This document shows positions 42,421 to 53,275 of a stretch of 64,000 nt of DNA, in pieces. A model generated the notes under the pieces. That model did not search any database. It was not told the DNA's origin and saw only the letters and a list, made by a program, of their open reading frames with translations. Source of the stretch: Gymnopus androsaceus JB14 (lineage: Eukaryota > Basidiomycota > Agaricomycetes > Agaricales > Omphalotaceae); contig ML769449.1 of the NCBI GenBank assembly GCA_009733575.1, positions 1-64,000 on the forward strand, given 5' to 3'. How positions within the stretch are numbered: the stretch's first letter is position 1; every line of letters begins with the position of its first letter. Made by a program: the position numbers and the translations under genes.

Positions 42421-43775
42421 AATATTTCACTCAGAATGATTTGACTTGCAATATATGACAAATCATTTACCATTTCAGGAGCTCAGATATGCTATAATTC
42501 AGGCCCTTCTTCAGTTTATCTAAATAATGTACAGATCTGTATATTCTCACACAACAAGACAGATGATCCTAATGGGAAACCCCTTTGCAGGAGAAACCCC
42601 AAATCATTGTTAAGAAACCCAGCAAGTCACATCAAGGTCACACCTGAGTCTTGACTTAAGGAGAGGACCATGTTCAACGCCATGTCAACTATGGTATAAT
42701 CGGGACTCTAAGAGTATCTTAGACTCATCAGGAGGCAAGACAAACACCATACTTCATGACTTCAAACAACAAGGGATGAGTAACAACAACTACTTGCTTG
42801 CAGACCACAGTCACTGGCGCAGTGTCCGAACTTCAGCACTTGAGGTTGGAGAAATTAACAAACATTTTCTCTCACTCCAGTGTTACTGTGTTTCCTCTAC
42901 AATCTCCCTTCTTGCCTTTGTCTGCTCAGTCAAGGAACAACCAAAATTGAGTGCGAAATCATCTCAACATGCAAGCGCCCTCAAAATGCAAGCGCCGGAC
43001 TCGATGAGACACTTCAAATTGACACCAGAAGATCAGAATCCAGACTAACCGATTGGAGGCATTGTCTTCGTTACTGGAAACTGCCTTTTTTGGGAGGCTC
43101 TTTCTCAGAAACCCCCAGAAATCGGGTTTCCCAATAGAATTATCCCAACAAGACTGTTGAATATTCAAATTTCACTCAAATTTTCATTCATAAGTGATTT
43201 TGATACAAAAGTTTATAAATCAGTTCGTATTTCATTTGAGCGGAATTTTTTTTGCACTCTCAACGTGTGTTGTTCAAGCTTAGGAATCCAATCGATAACT
43301 CATCATGAACATGATGCAAGTTGAACTGTCAAATCTTTTCGCAGAAGCAATGATGCAAAGAGCATCGGATGCTTTTTGCATCATGTCCTTCCGTCAACGG
43401 TATCTTCCGGCATCAGTCACCAGCTTTTGTGGCCTCGGTGATATCTGTTTATCTATCTTTCCAGTGAATATTTTGGCTACCTAGGCTTTTCAATAAGACA
43501 TCTTTTGTGGTGTTGGTTAATATTTGTTAGTAACTATCTGTCCAATATCCTTTTTACTTAATTTCACTCTTTTGTCCTATGTTCATGCCTCAGGCCACTT
43601 TTTGCGCACATCTTATACTGGTCAATATTTATACCACCTTGACCTGTGAACACGATTGAGGCAAAGCGGGAGAAAAATGTATGAACACAGTTTGCATCAG
43701 AAAGCTTCAAGTTGAGTCTGACCCAACAATTTGAACTTGGTGCATATAAGGATGGTCAGGGGTTTACCCCTGGGT
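42421..43775. other. No gene recognised
   Basis: Contains a repeat block at 42440-42480 shared (inverted) with 51525-51585, and small frames on both strands around 42776-43168 without motifs. The interval 43170-43740 shows nothing notable. Confidence 0.4.
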
Positions 43776-44790
43776 CGGAAAGGCAGTGATCACTGCACCA
43801 GCCTCCTGAGCAATAATCATTGCCGCACATACATCCCAAGGCCAACATCCGACCTCCCTAGGAGTTGACGGTTCATTTTAAATCGCAAGGGGAAGACACT
43901 AGGAACACACCAATATATAGCAAGTGCACCCGGAGAAACCATTGCAAAGTTCAGCACAGAGCTACCAAAGGATCGAACGGAGTGAATCATACACACTCCG
44001 TCTACCCCGTTACGAGGATCATCTGCAAGTTTATGGAACGATGTAGACCGCTTTGTGAGAAGATCAACACTTCGATCGTTTCCCCATTCCACAGCTAAAT
44101 GACATATGTTAGTAAAAGGTTAGTAGATTACCACAGCGCTTTAAACTTAAGTATTCATTACTTACCAGCTTGCGCATGATCGAGGCCAGCAAAGGACTTA
44201 GGAGAACTGGTCAACGGCAATTTTAGTGACGGGCCTCCATTCTGTGACAGAACCCTTCAATCCCGGTGAACTAGAGCAATATTCATTAGGCAAGCGGAGT
44301 TTTGGGGCCGTAAAGAAATGTTACTTACAAGTAGTTTCAGAAACGGATTGAAGATAACCCCAAGTATGGGTTTCTTGTTATATATAAGGCCAATAGAGAT
44401 GCAGATCCATGGAAATCCATAGTGCCATTTTAAATGAATCAATTCACAAAATCATCTTCCATTCATAAGATCCCTCAGTTGAAACATACCAATAGGATCC
44501 ACACATATTGGCTGTCAAGGGATCCTCTCCAATACTGACAAGGGCGGAAAGAAAGGGGTAAATTTTTAAACTTGAAATCAACAAGATTGAACTGGGCCCA
44601 ACGCACAATGAAAAATTAGGATACTTGGAATTAATCCTTTGCTTGACCAATCCTGAAGATTATACTCAGTGACGAGGTCCACTGAGTTTCGCTTATGTCA
44701 GCAGTGAGTGCGCCATTCTGGATTACTTCGGGCCCTACCAAACTAACTTTTCAAACTGCGCTGACTTGTGAATTGAAAGTTAACTTGGTC
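43776..44790 (-). pseudogene. Inositol-monophosphatase-like gene, decayed
   Basis: Read on the minus strand: NSVDLVTEYN at about 44680 and VKQRINSKYPNFS (N-terminal part), a DPI-type metal-site segment at about 44497, FPWICISIGLIYNKKPILGV with IFNPF (about 44340-44420), then VEWGNDRSVD, HSVRSFGSSVLNFAMVSPGALAIYW, and after a clean intron (GTGTGT...TAG, about 43861-43906) EVGCWPWDVCAAMIIAQEAG. These are the ordered blocks of the IMPase family, Mg-dependent enzymes that remove phosphate from inositol phosphate or related substrates. The segment between DPI and FPW lacks bases and is out of frame, and the N-terminal part also changes frame. The C-terminus ends abruptly. The 3' exons still splice in frame, so decay seems recent. 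Confidence 0.75.
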
Positions 44791-45400
44791 GACCAAGTTC
44801 ACTTGTCTAACTTGATCATTCTAAAATTATTTTAAGGCTGTCTAGCACTAAGTTAAGGGTCTAAGTCTCACTGGCATCGCTTCGCAAGCATATACTTGTG
44901 CTACAAGGTTGATCACCACTGCCATCACTGTATTCATGGAGCATATCCATATAATCAGTGCATACAGAGGTATCTACATGTTCTATCTAGCTCTGAATGA
45001 CTGCCTAAGCATCCCATAGGGAGCAGGAAGCTCTGCTGATGAAGTGATCACACTCACTGTACTTCAACACTGATTAATATTGCACTGCAAATGCAATACT
45101 GTCAATACACCTATGTACTGCTCATGGAAACAGTGTAAAACATTTATAGAAGACTTTAGAAAGTCCTTCTGGGGTGAAAGGCTCCACATATGCAGCAAAA
45201 ATGTTGAATTTATTATCATTTGAAATGTATTTTATAACGGCAAATTTCAGCCAAGTTAGCGCAAGTTAACGGAATTTGAAATCTTTGACGGCACAAGTTA
45301 ATGACAAGTTCGCGTAGGTGGCTACCAAATTACCTTGGATTTTCAAACTCCGCTACCTTAGCCTTACCAAGTTAACTTATTTTACCTTATTATTCTATTC
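44740..45400. repeat. Decayed repeat related to 55975-56090
   Basis: The block GTGGCTACCAAATTACC, then ACTCCGCTACC and TTAGCCTTACCAAGTTAACT at 45327-45385 recurs at 55975-56050. On the left, a palindrome AAGTTAACTTGGTCGACC at 44778-44800 suggests the other terminus of a foldback element. Between them no gene is seen. Confidence 0.5.
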
Positions 45401-45529
45401 AACCATGGTATGTATATTGTTTGAAACGCTCTCATAGATGTCGCCCCAAATGCCTCTGAGATGGATGATCAAGAAATGATCACTGGCCGGAGATGACACA
45501 CATGTGAAGCTGATATTAACCTGGTAGCG

Positions 45530-45880
45530 GTGACAATGTAAGACGCCGTGGATTCAGGGTTGCTTCTCCCGAACCATGTACAGCATCCTGAGATGGATTG
45601 ATACTGAGAAAGAAAAGCCTGAATCTTTGAGAGAATATAAACAGACCCAGCGCTTTGGCGTGGCGAATATATAAGACGCCGAGTTGATGTATTCAAGGTT
45701 TGAGCCAATCCTGTAAGTTTCGCAAACTATGTACAGCTGTGAATAAGTAAGACACCGAGTGGATGTATTCAAGTCTTGAGCCGATCTTGGGCCGCGTAAG
45801 CTTCGTAAACCGTGTAAGACACACCATCACGCTCCGCTACGGTGAGTTAGTAAGACGCCGAGTTGATGTGTCCAAGCCTG
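45530..45880. repeat. Degenerate tandem repeat, about 80-130 bp period
   Basis: GTAAGACGCCGAGTTGATGT or close variants occur at about 45537, 45669, 45749 and 45850, each followed by a TCAAG or CCAAG and a GAGC(C/G)(A/G)AT-type block. Copies are diverged and partly deleted. Open frames here on the minus strand are likely repeat artefacts. Confidence 0.6.
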
Positions 45881-46879
45881 AGCGAATCCTTCGAAACACA
45901 TGTACAGGACAACCTGGATTGGTCCGAGCTTGACAATTAAATTGGACGCCTTGGTTATTGCTGCAGGCAGCAAGGCATACTTACTGAACATAGGCCGGTT
46001 TGAGTGGAATATGACTTGTAAAGCTATGAGCAGCATTACTGTAAGATGATGAAGGTTTATTGAGTTTATTGATTCGCAGTCGCGAGGAGGATTTGTGTCC
46101 GTCCGTTCAGCTACATTAAATCGCCAGTCCGGAAAAACCCTGTGATGCTGAAGATGGAAATTTAGTGAGGACCATTAATGGTAAGCTCAAGCAAGAACGT
46201 TGAAAGCTATCGTGTAGTGCTCGGAACGCCGCTTAAAATATGTCAAAACTCATTTACATTGGGTCGCTAGTAAAACACAAGTTAGATACATTTTGCCGAG
46301 TAAACTTGATTCAATGGGACAAGTTAGCCTCACAAGTTACTTTGCTCACACTCAGTTTCGACAGCAAGGTTTCTATAGAACTAGGTATCTGAATGTATTC
46401 TAGTGTACTCAATACAAAGACGCTCCATCAGTAACATGTTCCTGTGTGGCGTCACCGTATTTGGGCTCGAACGTTTGCTTCCTAAGCCTCCTTCAGGAAC
46501 AATGTGCTTCGTGATAGTCTATATAAGGCAAGTCTTTCTGCCATCCACCACCTCCATCATGATCATCATGAAATGAGCGGCAGAAACACTTGCCTTAAGC
46601 CTCCTTGTTTCCAAGACTATTCCGAGTTATTTCAGTTTTTCGACCACTGCAAGAGCACTGTTCTGGATAATTAGCCCCAAAAAAGGAAGAAAAAGAGAAA
46701 AAAAAAGAAGAGGATTGTAGATTTTTGTCTTGCTTTTCTGAGGTGTGGATAAAGTTAGAGAGAGGCTCAGAGTAGCTTAATTCTGAATATCCGGCCCTGC
46801 GGGAGTGGAGCAGCCACGCCGGAGCTGACTGAAGGAGCGGAGCATGTCCCCCTGCAGCAATGAAATTCTGCCTCTCAAG

Positions 46880-47389
46880 CAAGGGGTGTTCAAAAAAATA
46901 AGCGCTGACATGACCTTGTAGGGGGGGGGTTCTGAGAATTCCTTATGACCAAAAAATTTTTCATACTATTGAGGCTCTGGGGGACATTTTAGGTGAATTC
47001 AACTACTGAAATAAGGCTATAAAAACTATTTAAAGCACTCAACATCTCAAATCTCCCTGAAAAACATGGATTGTATAGGATATGATGCATTTTAGTACCA
47101 ATTTAGCACCTCCATCAAAAAATATTGTCAATGCAAATGCACTTACACCAGGTTGATTTGAACTTAGATGAACTGCTGTGTATTAATTGCCTCTGAAAAT
47201 GTTGTTTAAAGGTGCAAAGGAGAAAAATTTGTTATGTAATCAATATGTAATACAAATTTGAAGTTGGAAATCCTCTGAAGTGTGGGAAAATTTTACTATA
47301 TATAGGCAGTGGAAGGGGGGGGGGCTTCATGAATCCTTATAACCCAAAAACAAGGTCATGTTGGGACTTAGTGGGTTGAACACCCCTTG
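46880..47389. mobile_element. hAT-type MITE, TSD CTCTCAAG
   Basis: 510 bp with inverted ends CAAGGGGTGTTCAA and TTGAACACCCCTTG, flanked by the perfect 8-bp duplication CTCTCAAG (46872-46879 and 47390-47397). It has G-runs at both subterminal ends (46919 and 47317) and no ORF. Confidence 0.95.
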
Positions 47390-47397
47390 CTCTCAAG

Positions 47398-48235
47398 TCT
47401 CCAGTTTTCAATCATTCATCTAGCTGTAATTGCCAAAAATTTAGTGGATTTGGGTGGTCAAAGAGGTCAGAGACAAAGAAAAATGGTAGTTTCAAAGAAA
47501 AGAAGATATACAGAATAAGTCTGCATTTTTCTGGAAGCAAATCCATTGAAAGAAAGGACCGTAGAGCAAGCCAGAAGATACATAAGCGCCCAAATTATTT
47601 GCAACTTATCTGCAATTGCAGTTTTTTGGGGCCTCTCAGTGGGTACCATCTCATAGAATACACACACACAAGTGTAGTTCATTGCTAGGACCCCCCCCCA
47701 AGATCATTTTCATGATTGCAATGCTGTGGTAATTGACAACCCATTAAGCTTTTGCGTATGTTATCTGCACACAGATTTGAGGATGCACCTGACAACCCCT
47801 GAAAGGTTAAATGATCGCTGTCACGCCGAGTTTATGCCGGAAGCGCTTGTTGCATCTTTCCTTTCTTCCATACCATCGATGCCAATTGCAATTGACAACG
47901 ACACTAGCACCATCCTACAAATCACGACAGCAGGACTATGAACATTGATGTTGAAATTGCATCAACAACAATGACTCGGATGTCCAGCATCCACTTTAGC
48001 AAGAATCCGAGCATGGACATGGATCTGATAGACAGCAGAGACTCGCGTGAGCTCAATGGCAGTGGCTGATTGGTGTTATTGTAGCTATAAGTGAGTCAGC
48101 CTCCTCTTTTGCAGTTTCATATAGTGCTAAGTATCCCATTCCTTCAATGTTCACACCTCCTTATCAATTGACAAACCGTTCACTAATCAACTCTGAATCA
48201 TTACTCCATCATCCTAGGCATATTTGCTGTGACGA
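47398..48235. other. No gene recognised
   Basis: Two small frames of 71 codons (47467-47682 minus, 47726-47941 plus) show no known motif. The rest is unremarkable. Confidence 0.35.
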
Positions 48236-48239
48236 CTCG

Positions 48240-48850
48240 TAGTGATGTGCCGGCCCGGCTTTGGCCTGTGAGCCCCGGCTTTGGCCCACAGGCCCTTGGC
48301 TTTGGCCTGGAGAAATTGAAGCCGGGCCCTACTAGGAGGGCTCCGGCTTGGCCCGGCCTGGCTTTGGCCTAAGCTGCAGCTTTTCAGGTGGCTGTGTATA
48401 CATCCTGTATACATCCTGTATATGGAAATTTTGGAAAAAATTCTTGAAGCAAGGTCTTACAGTGAGCCATGTATCATAATTGATACTGTAATTAAAGCTT
48501 ATACTATCACTAGTAACTGAAAGGGAGCACCAAAGGAACTTTGATAATTGAATATTAATGTCCCAAAATGGAAAGACAAAGCTAGCAATGTGCCAGAACT
48601 GGAATTTACACTCAAAATGTTAAACAATGAATTCTGATCATTCAAGAGTGTACAAATAGGCTGGGAAATTTCACAAACAATGACATTAAATACCTGCGAA
48701 AAATAGCTGAAAAGCCCCGGCCTGAAGCCCCGGCTCAGGGCTTGAAAAAAATGAAGCCGGGCCAAAAGCCGTCTCAGGCCAAAGGTCAGGGCCCGGCTTG
48801 GCTCGGCTTGGCCCGGCCCACGGCTTTCAGGCCGAGCCGGCACATCACTA
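48240..48850. mobile_element. GC-rich hAT-type MITE
   Basis: Inverted ends TAGTGATGTGCCGGC and GCCGGCACATCACTA bound about 611 bp. Both subterminal parts are full of GGCCCGGCTTTGGCC-type repeats; the centre is AT-rich. Flanks GTGACGAC (left, three bases away) and GTGACGAG (right) probably derive from an 8-bp duplication. Confidence 0.8.
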
Positions 48851-49088
48851 GTGACGAGACAAAATTATTGAAGAAGAACATGATTTTTGCTTGAGGGAGG
48901 ATATGTTGGGATGAGAGCAACATTTTGACTTATTATTGACACCCAAGTTACATCTTTGCAACGAGATTCCTAGAAATAACAATAGTAATATCTTGAGGGT
49001 TGTGTGACCCGCTGGGACTCCGGTGTGACGCCCGGAGCCTTGAGGGTTGTTACTTGCTAACAACCCTCCAACAGGGTTGTCAAAAAGC

Positions 49089-49255
49089 TTTTACTCACGT
49101 AAAAGTTCAACTATTAAGCCCTAACAACAAGCCAACGGTGCTTTGTTTGTTACTACGGCGTAATAGTTAGAAAATTACGCAAGACAAAGGTCCTTTGTCT
49201 TGTTGCTAATGTGTTGTTAGGGCGTAATAGTTGAACTTTTACATGAGTAAAAGAC
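49089..49255. mobile_element. Short palindromic MITE
   Basis: Arms CTTTTACTCACGTAAAAGTT and AACTTTTACATGAGTAAAAG extend inward through CAACTATTAAGCCCTAACAA and its partner TTGTTAGGGCGTAATAGTTG. Inner arms include GACAAAGG and CCTTTGTC. Target duplication not resolved. Confidence 0.75.
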
Positions 49256-49687
49256 CATCTTTTCCAATTGCAAAAGACCTTCACTTTCGAAGGGAAATGA
49301 AGCACTTTCCCCATTTATTTTCGGGTGAAATCTTAGCACTTTTTCATATGAAAAATGATACGGAATATTATATTATTTACAAAAAGTTTTTCAGTACTAA
49401 TTACAGCTGTATTATAATGGATCCCGCGGAGTGGTTATTTCCGTACATACTGACCGATGATATCTTGATGCAGGAGTCATGACCTCCTATAACATGCATA
49501 AAGCCGGCACTGTATCTCTGCTTTGTCCCTCTCAATCACTCTTGTGATATTGAGTTTCGACTAGCCATTAGCACTTTGTCAGCAACACTTTGCTCATAAT
49601 GCAAGCAGAAGACAAAAACGGTCAGCAGAGATATTGATATAGCTAATGTAAAATTTTTGAAACACTGACTCTTTGAAAACTCATAGT

Positions 49688-50722
49688 AGTGGTTGGTGTT
49701 ATCGGAGGAAGCGGCATGTATCACTTAGATAACCTCAATTTTGTGTACGTTTCTTATCTTCGTCGAGTAGCCACCGAAAGTGACGTGCACTACTTGTAGT
49801 GAGCAAGTGAATCCAGAGACGGTAAAATTAAAGAATCTTCATAATTAGCATGCATTAAAACTTCTCAATTTGTCACAGCCGTGGGGATACCCTTCATCTC
49901 CAATCACCATCTGCGTCTTCTTCTTCAGTACCCTCTCGTGCGAACATTGCTGCACTTAAGTCCCTTGGTGTGCGGGTTATCCTTGCCTTCAGCGCGGTTG
50001 GATCCCTTCGTGAAGATATACCCCCTGGAACATTTGCACTGCCGAGCCAAATAATTGATCGTACTAAGGGCATTCGCCCCGCGACTTTTTTTGATGGTTC
50101 AGTGGTGGCACACACATCGTTTGGGGACCCCATCAGTCCGAAACTGGGAAAATGGTTGGAGAAGGCGGTAACGAGCACACTTTCATCTGCGTCCAAAAAG
50201 GAAGGCAATAATGACTCTGCGGAGGAGGTGAAGCTCGTCACGAACAAATGTATTGTGTGTATGGAAGGACCCCAGTTCTCCACGAGGGCAGAGAGCCTCA
50301 TGTATAGGCAGTGGGGCGGTGATCTAATCAACATGAGCGTTTTGCCGGAGGCCAAACTGGCTAAAGAGGCAGAAATCAGGCAGGCGCATATCTTGAGCAG
50401 TTAAGAGTCAAATTTACTGATTGTTTTATTTATCTTTAGCTATGGACTCATTGCAACTGGGACGGATTACGACTCTTGGCGACTTGAATCTGAGGCAATC
50501 ACCACAGCGGATGTGTTCAAAACACTCCAAGACAATGCAAATAGATCTCGACTTGTGGCTGCCAGTGTACTTGACGAGCTTAGCATCGCTGCTAGCCAAG
50601 GTGATATCCTTTCAATGGAAGTTGGGAGCATGAAGCTTTCAATTATGCCTAGATCTGAGAACCAGAAAGAAGAAGATAGAGAGAAGCTACGATATATATT
50701 ACCCGAGTATTTCTCGGATTAA
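49688..50722 (+). pseudogene. S-methyl-5'-thioadenosine phosphorylase, damaged
   Basis: The enzyme cleaves methylthioadenosine to adenine and methylthioribose-1-phosphate (purine/methionine salvage). Seen: VVGVIGGSGMYHLDNLNF (about 49691-49742), intron 49743-49878, [11 protein letters not shown] (49879-49911), then [20 protein letters not shown] and [42 protein letters not shown] and [22 protein letters not shown]. Next comes a GC-AG intron (50380-50439) and a last exon starting YGLIATGTDYDSW, to the stop at 50720-50722. Between ITI and RANI about 30 residues, including the phosphate-binding RHGRGH-type motif, are missing and the frame shifts. No start ATG precedes the first block in frame. 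Hence probably non-functional, unless the assembly is wrong. Confidence 0.85.
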
Positions 50723-51500
50723 GCTCATGAATGCTGCCATCTCATAGGCTCGTGATTCATAGTCACTCTCTTGATATAATGTGATAAATAACATGTTTTT
50801 TAGTTTGCCTATTGTCATTGTCATTGAGTGAAAACTTACTAGGGGCAGCAATCTAAGTAACTACACTACCAGATACACGCATGGGTACCAGAAGCATCTA
50901 TGAGCATGCGACTGGTGGAGGAGACAGGCCCTCGAGGACAACTGTAGGTAAATGTCGGAGAATATCGGTACTGTCGGGGACTGGTGAAAAGAAATGGGAA
51001 AATCTTGTATTTGCAACCTAACTTACATAAGTACTTAGTGCATAGAATATTATGGAATATTTTCAGTTTTCAACTAAGTTTGGCGTGAGTATGTGGTCTG
51101 TAAGTAGTACCAAGTTATGCTGATAGTACTTATGAGCAGTAAAATTAGCTTTCAAGTCCGACCCCAACGCTAGACCGGGGCCCGCATATCTGCATCAATT
51201 CCACGATCTGTCAAATCAGAATCCACCATCTTGATTAGAACGAGCTCCTAACTGTTCAACGAGCTCCTTACTGTTCCGAAGGAGGTGTCATGAACTTGAT
51301 AATTATAATTTTGGGAGTTTAAATCATCACGCCAAAAGTACAAAAAAACAGCTCCGATGAAAAATGGGCTATTATACAACTTTTCGCACAATAAACTGTT
51401 TATGAGTGAAAATTTGAGTGGAAAATGATCATTCAGTCAAGCTGCCTAGTATAGTGAAAATGCACATATCGGTAGAGTATTCAGATGGAATGAAAAAATA
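50723..51500. other. No gene recognised
   Basis: Downstream of the methylthioadenosine phosphorylase gene. No ORF or repeat of note until the inverted repeat block at 51520-51590 shared with 42420-42480. Confidence 0.4.
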
Positions 51501-51709
51501 GTTGAATTCTGACCTATCACAGCTACTGAAATGGTAAATGATTTGCCACATATTGCAAGTCAAATCAGTCAAGGTGAAATATCTGGTATCAGTATGTCAG
51601 AAAAACATTCTGAAGAGGAAGGAATCAATTGAGGCTGCAATACATCTTAAAACAAGGCTTTTCAGCTGGAATTTTGGATATAGTGAAAAGCTGTATGAAT
51701 GATTATATA

Positions 51710-51878
51710 CATCAGCAAAACCTGTATTTTTGCCAATACATTTGGAGCATCTCTGGAGCAAGGGTACCAATTCCAGGGAGCTCTGGAGCTCTCTGGAGAA
51801 GTTTGACAGCTTGATTGACAGCTGTCAAGCTCTGGAGCTCTCTGGAGACCTTAAGCAAAAATACAGGTTTTGCTGATG
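51710..51878. mobile_element. Foldback element with CATCAGC ends, TA duplication
   Basis: 169 bp with ends CATCAGCAAAACCTGTATTT and its complement, flanked by TA at 51708-51709 and 51879-51880. Inside are palindromic GAGCTCTGGAGCTCTCTGGA-type words, unlike the interior of the copies at 15303 and 35836. It sits within an older palindromic repeat (ATAGTGAAAAGCTGTATG). Confidence 0.85.
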
Positions 51879-51880
51879 TA

Positions 51881-53275
51881 TCAGCAGAGCTGAAAAGTTG
51901 CTACTGCATCTCTGGCTTGATGCAAACACATGACGCAGGCATGTTGGTGCATCAGAAGCTGAGGTACCATTGAAATAGCAGACTCGGAATAAATCCAGGA
52001 ACTACATGGGAGGGACATATGTAGATGATGGTTTATGAAGTGACATGAGGGGAGCCTCTTGATCTTGTACTACCATCGTCTCGGGTTTCTCCCACGCTTG
52101 TGGGGCGAAATTTCCGCTGGGGAGATGGCATTGAGCAAGGGGGCAGCTATAGGCCGCACCCTGCTAACCATACAGAAAACTTTCTACCTTCTTTTTCAGC
52201 AGGACAATTAGCTAGTCACAACACTACCCCTCAGAGAGGCTCTAGATTGGTGAATTGGGTGGATTCACTGGCATGCATCTAGATGTCACTCTCCTACCTG
52301 GGGGCCTAAATTTATCTCTTCAGCTCCTTCTCACCCTCTGATCACTCATTCACACTCACCACATCTTCAATTTTTGAAGCCACACCATCACTCATAAACC
52401 CAATTCCATCTAAAAACCACTTTGTTGGCCCAGGCCCATGGTGGTACCATTTCAGCTGACCTGAAATGGAATCATTCAGCCGGCTTGGGAAATTTATGCT
52501 TTCAGATCAGCTGACGCTGGTCACTTCAGGCCCGGTCTGAAAAATATTGTTTCGGAAACATGCAGAAACTTCAAACTTCAGATGATACAAATATATTTTC
52601 TTCTTAAGTTGTATGAAGCATTTATTTTCTATACTACTCCGAAAAAGTACATTTTCCTTAGCTATTGAAAGAATCCATTTCACACCTAGCTGGAGCATAA
52701 TTATTGGCAGTGTGTCTTGCGTATCAAGCTTCAAGTCTAGCTTTGGTAACAGCCTTCACATGAACAAAGTTATGCCACAGGCAGGCAATGTTGAGCCCTT
52801 TAAATCTTCTATTCATTTGATTGGCCAGCAATTAATTACGTATCAATATTCACAACTAGGAATGGTAATGACCTTCACACTGTGCTACAGCGAACTGCTT
52901 CATCTTTCCCCAACATCAAGTCCTCATATGTCTGAGTTCCTAGTGATTCGTAAACCGTGGAACTGCACGACTCCTTTTTGGTCCATCAATGGCTTGTGCT
53001 GCTGATGAGAAAACTGAATTCATCTGACATTCCCAAGATTACATTTAGTGTTCCACATGGACTGTTCTATTCTGAGTTGTGAGATTTTGGGGTTAATTTA
53101 AAAAAAAAAGAATTCACCGGATTCTAGACGCTTATAAGATCATGCCTATTTGATACCTTGTTGTCAAAGGCCTGCCTTTTTCGACTTCCTGTTAACACTA
53201 TTTTTTTCTGGTAAATGCTCCAGGTTCTCCGGGCCACAACTTTACTGACGATAAAGTGGTAAATCAGACTCAGCT
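51881..53275. other. No gene recognised; upstream region of the permease gene
   Basis: A 130-codon plus-strand frame (52613-53005) has no motif I recognise. The last 250 bases before the permease ATG contain an A-run (53100) and T-rich stretches that may belong to its promoter. Confidence 0.35.

Noticed and set aside
49750..49790. Resemblance of GTAGCCACCGAAAGTGACG to the MITE end at 62248
   Set aside because: Only a short imperfect match without an inverted partner; it could be chance, so not annotated as an insertion in the phosphorylase gene.
52613..53005. 130-codon plus-strand ORF upstream of the permease gene
   Set aside because: No motif, unbiased composition and no clear promoter or intron pattern; likely chance.
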